A stretch of 64,000 nt of DNA from Neocallimastix lanati (nom. inval.) (taxonomy: Eukaryota > Neocallimastigomycota > Neocallimastigomycetes > Neocallimastigales > Neocallimastigaceae), in assembly GCA_016946835.1 (NCBI GenBank), contig JACVTC010000037.1:786501-850500 (forward strand), written 5' to 3'. The notes under the pieces were generated by a model. That model did no database searches. It had not been told where the DNA came from and saw only the letters and a list, made by a program, of their open reading frames with translations. The translations under genes and the position numbers were made by a program. Within the stretch, counting starts at the first letter, position 1; each line of letters begins with the position of its first letter. Shown piece after piece: positions 58,898 to 64,000 of this stretch.

Positions 58898-59026
58898 TAA
58901 TAAAAAAAAATATGGAGATATATAGGACATATTATTATTACTATTATTTTTTTTTTTTTTTATAATTTAAATAACAGTAATAATAATATGTCCTATCTAT
59001 ATATCTCCATATTTTTTTTTATTATT
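58898..59026. repeat. Long hairpin: about 45-bp inverted repeat with short loop
   Basis: Left arm 58898-58942, right arm 58976-59026. They share TATGGAGATATATA and GGACATATTATTATTACT, differing by a 4-nt indel, with a loop of about 33 nt, mostly T. It resembles a small foldback or MITE, but no TSD was identified. Confidence 0.8.
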
Positions 59027-59069
59027 ATTCAAAATGTGTCATTTTTATTCGACCATTTCCACTTTTAAT

Positions 59070-59108
<39 letters not shown>

Positions 59109-59472
59109 AGAAACTAAGAATTTATTAAATAATATATTCTAGTACATTTTAATATATTTAATATATATGATAAAGTATATTTGTATAAATTTTTGTTCTT
59201 TATATTAATCTATTTCAATTTTATAGAATAATATTTAATTTAAAAAAAAAAATTATATATATAATTAAGGTATGACTCGATGGATAGTCCATTACCTAAT
59301 ATATTATTCTATATAATAATTTAAATTACTCAATATAATTTTAATTAAATATTTCTATATTTCCATATTTCTTTTTCATAACCGGAATTAGTATTTTGGA
59401 ATTACTGTTATTATTTTATTATTAATTTCTTTTATATATATACACATTTTACTATTAAAGGTTTTTAAGGCA

Positions 59473-59508
<36 letters not shown>

Positions 59509-59717
59509 AATGAAATAAAAGGTATTAATATTAATATTATTATTTATTTTTATATATGATATTTATGTGATTAAATAGTAAGGTTGGAAACTAAAATTTA
59601 AATTTTACATTTAATCTCTCTATCAAACTATTTTTAAATAAAGAAATAGTAATTATATATTATGTAATCTAAAATAACTGAATGAAAAAAATTTTTTTTA
59701 TCTTATTTTTATAATAT

Positions 59718-59751
<34 letters not shown>

Positions 59752-61240
59752 CTATTGAATACATTGTACCATTATCAATTGAAATATATTATATTAATAG
59801 TATTTGAATTAATTTTATCTGAATACAAAATAAATATTATATATAATATTAAATAAATAATTGATTAAATATTATTTTATTTTTATTATTATTCTTTTTA
59901 ATTTTATATTTTATTGAATTATATTTAATATTCTAAAAATATATTCAATTATGTAATACTTATATATAAATATATATATTATATATTTAAAAATAATTCT
60001 TTTTATATAATAACTTTATATTTTATTTTTAATTTTTTTTTTTAAAAAAAAAATATAAAAAGCATGTAAAAAGATTTAATTTTGAAAATCCAGTTTTAAT
60101 CTCTAGTTTGGAAAAAATAAATTAAAAAAACTCAAGTAAAATAATAACCTAAAGAAAATTCATAAGAGTTTTATAAGTGGAAAATTGTAAATAAATTATT
60201 GGAACTTTTTTATTTACACTACTACTTATAAAAACAAAATAATAAATAATCAAAATGAAATAAAAGAATGAATACTATCTCAAAAAAAAAGTAAAAAAAG
60301 AATAATAAAAATGAAGTTAAAATCGTGAAAACTAAAGGAAAAGAAAACCAATAGGTATTTGAAACTTGTAGGTTTACCTTTATTTAAAGTACTATATTGT
60401 CAAAGTAGTATTATGAGAAATGGTAAGTAATGGTATATTTTTATAAAAGATAAAATATATCTATATTATCAAAGAGATATACTTATTAATATGTCATTAT
60501 CTCTATCTATATATACAATATAGGAAAGACTTCAAAAGAAATGGAATTTTAATCATGAAAATTTTTTTAAGCTGAAATAGAAAAAAAATTATAAATGAAA
60601 TAGCAGGAAAATTATTTCGAAAAGTATATATATTTCTTATTTTGGAATATATATATTGATTTGATCGTTTCCTCACTTTTATTATTCTATAATAAAAGAG
60701 GAAATGATTAGTCTTATGAATCTTTTTTAAAAGAAAAATTAAATCCAAACGAATATAAAAAATTACGAACTTTTACAAATAAAATTGAACTTAAAAAAAA
60801 AAAAAAAAAAAAAAGCTTTATTTGTTTTATTACTTATAATTAATTAATTTTAAGTGTGTTTGAAGTTAATTTAATGAACTTTTAAAAGGTATAAAATTAT
60901 TGATTAATAGATGATTAAGGTGGAATTTGAACTTTTTTCTTTTTTGTACATTGTAATTTTAATTTTATTTTTAAATTTTTTGAAAAATATTTTTAATTAG
61001 AGAAAGGCATTATGAAGAGTTGAAATTAAGTTATTTTGATAAAGGAAAATACAATGTATTAATTTTATAAGGAGGACAATAAAAATAACATAATAATTAG
61101 ATTTCTTTAAAAGGTATTTGTTGTATAACACTGTTGTCACAGATATGAATAATGTAAATATTATTGATTTAGGTTATAAAGAGGAATGGGATGTTTTGCT
61201 TAATAATCAAATTATTTCTAGTGATTATCTAAAACGCCAT
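59027..61240. other. Intergenic DNA with decayed coding-like segments
   Basis: A runs at 59078-59107 and 59479-59504. 60280-61240 is less A/T-biased than true spacer. The plus strand shows short open pieces such as SYESFLKEKLNPNEYKKL (60683-60740, after an in-frame stop) and MNNVNIIDLGYKEEW (from 61147, closed by TAG at 61244). They look like fragments of a degraded gene; no family was recognised. Confidence 0.35.
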
Positions 61241-61244
61241 TCTT

Positions 61245-61465
61245 AGTGCGATCTATGTCTCTCTTTACAGAAATAATGTTTAGGGCTTGTACTCGACAAG
61301 AATTACTATTCCGAAAGTATAAACGCAAACTAACCAAGGAGTGTCAATGCTGATAATGCTGTAAGACAGGCTAGCTAGCAGAGGCCAATGCCTTTAAAGG
61401 AAAAGAACATAATTTCTTTCAGATAGTCCATTCAAACCCTAATCCATAAGGAATTGAGGTTCGTT
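61245..61465. other. GC-rich island of unknown nature
   Basis: About 220 bp of balanced composition in A/T-rich DNA, with no long frame. It contains GTAAGACAGGC followed by TAGCTAGCAG near 61361-61381, similar to GTAAGACAGGCCAGCAGGGC at the end of the LINE ORF. A TTGTACTCGACAA inverted repeat lies near 61288-61300. It may be a LINE/SINE remnant or a structured RNA. Confidence 0.35.
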
Positions 61466-62125
61466 GCATAGAAACTTTTTTCTGAATTTATATATACAAT
61501 TTTATTTTGAATATTACTTTTTTTTTTTTATTTCACGTTACTATTATAAGTATTATTATGTTCTAGTTGGACAAATAATATTTATTTATTTTTTTTTATT
61601 ATTTATTAATTCTGTTTTTTTTTTTTTTTTTTTTTTTTTTGTTTTTTAATAAAAAAAAAAAAAAAAAAACCTACAGATTTGTTAATTCTATCTTCCTTAT
61701 AACTTAACCTGTATGTTTTTATATCCATATCCTTCATAGAATAATATTAAAAATAAAGTTATTTGTGATAAAATAATATTCTCATTTAAAAATTATATAT
61801 GATATATATATTTATATACTTTTTATAAAATATAATATGAAATTATCATTAATTCTAATAAAACTAATAAAATTATGCTTAAAATTTAATAATTTTTAAA
61901 TAAATTATGAAATTCAGAGTGTAAAACAAACATCTGAAAATTTTATTATAAATTTTTTATAAAGGTGTGTAATCGTCAATATTAAATTATGTTAACCTAA
62001 GTTTTAAAGCTTTTTAAATTTTGAAATGGATAAAAAATGTTTTTATGATTTATAAAATAATACTTATTAATCTTATTTAAAAAGCATGTTTGTAAAAATT
62101 AAACATATTTATTTTATTATTTTAC
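61466..62125. other. AT-rich intergenic DNA
   Basis: T and A runs near 61614-61670. Low-complexity Phe/Tyr frames are not genes. The right edge carries the TSD of the next LINE copy. Confidence 0.5.
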
Positions 62126-62136
62126 TTCATAAAACA
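62126..62136. repeat. 11-bp target-site duplication, left copy
   Basis: TTCATAAAACA, repeated exactly at 63072-63082 around the 5'-truncated LINE. Confidence 0.85.
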
Positions 62137-63071
62137 GGTAGTAATGATAATAAAATCAAGGATATTTATTGGAAAAGAAATATGAAAATCAATTCTATTA
62201 AAGCTGAATTCTATGACAAAAACAGATTCGAAGAAACATCAGATTTTATAAAATTCTGTTATGAATATCCTGATCTTTCATATGGTTTCTATTGGCTATT
62301 GAGAGCACGAAGCGGATGTAGATTAGATGCTAGAATTGCTAAAGCTGAAAAAATAATAGATCATGATAATAGTAACAGTAATAATAGTAATAGTAATAAT
62401 ATTAATAGTAATAATAGTAATAGTAATAATAGTTATAATAATATTAGTAATAGGTATTATTAGAAATGTTAGTAATAATATTGTAAATAATATGTATGTT
62501 GATTCTAGTGTATATTCAAAAGTGTTTAATTTCCTTCTTAAGGGAAGAAATATTAATAACAGTATAAGGGAATGGAAGGATCTATTTAAGTGCCAGATGA
62601 AATCAAGTGTTAATTCTGATACTCCATTCTTGGTGGTTACTGCGGCTCTTCTTCAATCGATTATACCTATTGCTATTTGCCAGCAATGGTCTTTGTTCAA
62701 TAGGTTCAAATCGAATTCTACTACTGCTACTACCAAGAGACCAAGAGCGTCAACGCTTAAGAAACAGTAAGACGGGCCAGCAGGGCTAGCACAACCAATG
62801 AAGATCATAATTTCGTATATTAAAATTATGATTAACATTGTGAAGTCAAAAAATAACTATTATACTACAGTATGATAATGCCCTTATGAAGTTTTACTTA
62901 ATTAAATGAATCAATGAATCTAGAATACATTATACCATTATTTTATTTTTATTTTTATTTTTATTTTTATTTTTATTTTTTTTTATCTTTTTTTCTCTTT
63001 TTAATAAATGTATTTTATTAAATATTTAATTAATAAAAATAAAACAAGCTTGCTGCCGTTAAAAAAGAAAA
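62137..63071 (+). mobile_element. 5'-truncated LINE copy with short A tail
   Basis: 935 bp on the plus strand, homologous to the last roughly 1.1 kb of the LINE at 27418-32740. It starts in the thumb region, matches the 3' UTR through GCTGCCGTT, ends with AAAAAAGAAAA and is flanked by 11-bp direct repeats. The 3' UTR carries an expanded ATTTTT tract at about 62940-62985, absent at that length in the full copy. Confidence 0.92.
62141..62770 (+). pseudogene. LINE ORF C-terminal remnant, zinc knuckle deleted
   Basis: The first frame reads NDNKIKDIYWKRNMKINSIK and continues to RLDARIAKAEKIID, then jumps straight to the Asn-rich tract, so the CPNFCPCC knuckle and about 60 residues after it are missing. 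At about 62453 the frame shifts. The second frame continues VDSSVYSKVFNFLLKGRN to TKRPRASTLKKQ and stops earlier than the intact copy. Inactive fragment. Confidence 0.88.
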
Positions 63072-63082
63072 TTCATAAAACA
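63072..63082. repeat. 11-bp target-site duplication, right copy
   Basis: TTCATAAAACA, matching 62126-62136. Confidence 0.85.
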
Positions 63083-63496
63083 TTTCAAATTTTTGAAATA
63101 GCTATAATATTATTCATATTATTGTAATATATATTTTTCTAATATAGTTAAAAATAGCTGTTTTTATTACTATTTACTTTAATATTATTATAGTAAATTA
63201 ATGTATTAATAAAAACTGGTTAGGTTATTTATTATTTTTAATTTTTTTTTAAAAAAAAATACATTGGTTAAGATATAGAAGTTCAAGGAATATAATATAT
63301 TATTAATAAAAATAATAATTAATGGAATATTAATATTTAAAATAAAATATTTGAAAAAAAAAAAAAAAAAAAAACTATTATATTAAAATAAAATAAAATA
63401 TATATATATATATATTTATAAGAAAATAATTCTATTTCTTTTTAAATTTTAATAAAAAAAGTTAATATCAAAATTTCTAAAATGATTGAATGAATG
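63083..63496. other. AT-rich intergenic DNA
   Basis: A/T-rich with an A run near 63356-63374. No gene was seen. Confidence 0.5.
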
Positions 63497-63648
<152 letters not shown>

Positions 63649-64000
63649 CAATTTTAATTAAAATACTAATTAATAATAAAATGATATGTTTTTGGAATAT
63701 GGAATAAAAATTATCATACAATTTATTAAATTATTTGTTATTTTAATATTGATAAAACTTATTATTTCAATTTCATAATTAAATGAAATGTATTTTAATG
63801 AGTAAAATTTAAAAAATAAAAATTATAAAAATAAATTCAGAAAAAAAAAAAAGTTATATTGAAATAGAGAAAACTTGGAAAATTTAATATTTTTATTTTT
63901 GTTTTATTTTTATAATTTTTAAATTAAATTTATTAATATTTATAAATAAAATTTAACAGGAAATTTTGAAATTTTAAAATTAAAATTTCAAAATTCATAA
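63649..64000. other. AT-rich intergenic DNA at right edge
   Basis: A/T-rich; nothing gene-like to the end of the window. Confidence 0.5.

Noticed and set aside
61415-61440. Group I intron S-element-like CAGATAGTCC
   Set aside because: No matching R element able to form P7 was found in the island.

Overview
The window looks like a nuclear contig of an anaerobic gut fungus (Neocallimastigomycota: Neocallimastix, Piromyces, Orpinomyces or Anaeromyces type). Intergenic DNA is extremely AT-rich, with long A/T homopolymers and microsatellites. Genes carry short AT-rich GT..AG introns. One secreted protein joins three fungal CBM10-type dockerins to an expansin, an architecture characteristic of fungal cellulosomes. 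No bacterial operon, CRISPR array, rRNA or convincing tRNA was seen.

Layout. 1-415: 5' exons of a cornichon/Erv14 cargo receptor running off the left edge. 1541-1786: unexplained GC-rich, hairpin-rich island. 2685-4775: seven-exon HAD phosphatase (phosphoglycolate/p-nitrophenylphosphatase type). 6.4-11.7 kb: nested graveyard of LINE retrotransposons, including a clean insertion with a 13-bp target-site duplication (TSD). 12.4-13.0 kb: acidic type I membrane protein. 13-22 kb: mostly empty AT-rich DNA with LINE scraps, a 0.37-kb hexanucleotide array, an ankyrin-type gene remnant and a second GC island. 23.5-25.35 kb: triple-dockerin expansin. 27.2-37.0 kb: a near-perfect inverted repeat (about 1.65-kb arms, 1.18-kb spacer). 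A full-length 5.3-kb LINE with intact endonuclease and reverse transcriptase sits in one arm, and the matching empty site is preserved in the other. The spacer encodes a small secreted cysteine-rich protein. 38.4-54.4 kb: tandem array of seven small heat-shock protein genes at about 2.3-kb spacing, plus an eighth divergent copy facing away. 54.4-62 kb: AT-rich, with a long hairpin, decayed coding-like DNA and a third GC island. 62.1-63.1 kb: 5'-truncated LINE with an 11-bp TSD. 63.5 kb: tetranucleotide array.

How the parts relate. The host genes do not form a pathway. They are a housekeeping set (ER export receptor, metabolite-repair phosphatase), a cell-surface or secreted set (acidic membrane protein, dockerin-expansin, cysteine-rich secreted protein) and a proteostasis cluster. 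The most informative features are structural. Three LINE insertions have readable TSDs, the palindrome dates one LINE insertion relative to the inverted duplication, and the sHSP array shows ongoing unequal exchange or gene conversion. Functional calls rest on motif recognition by eye; exon joins were derived by reading GT..AG borders that keep a conserved reading frame.
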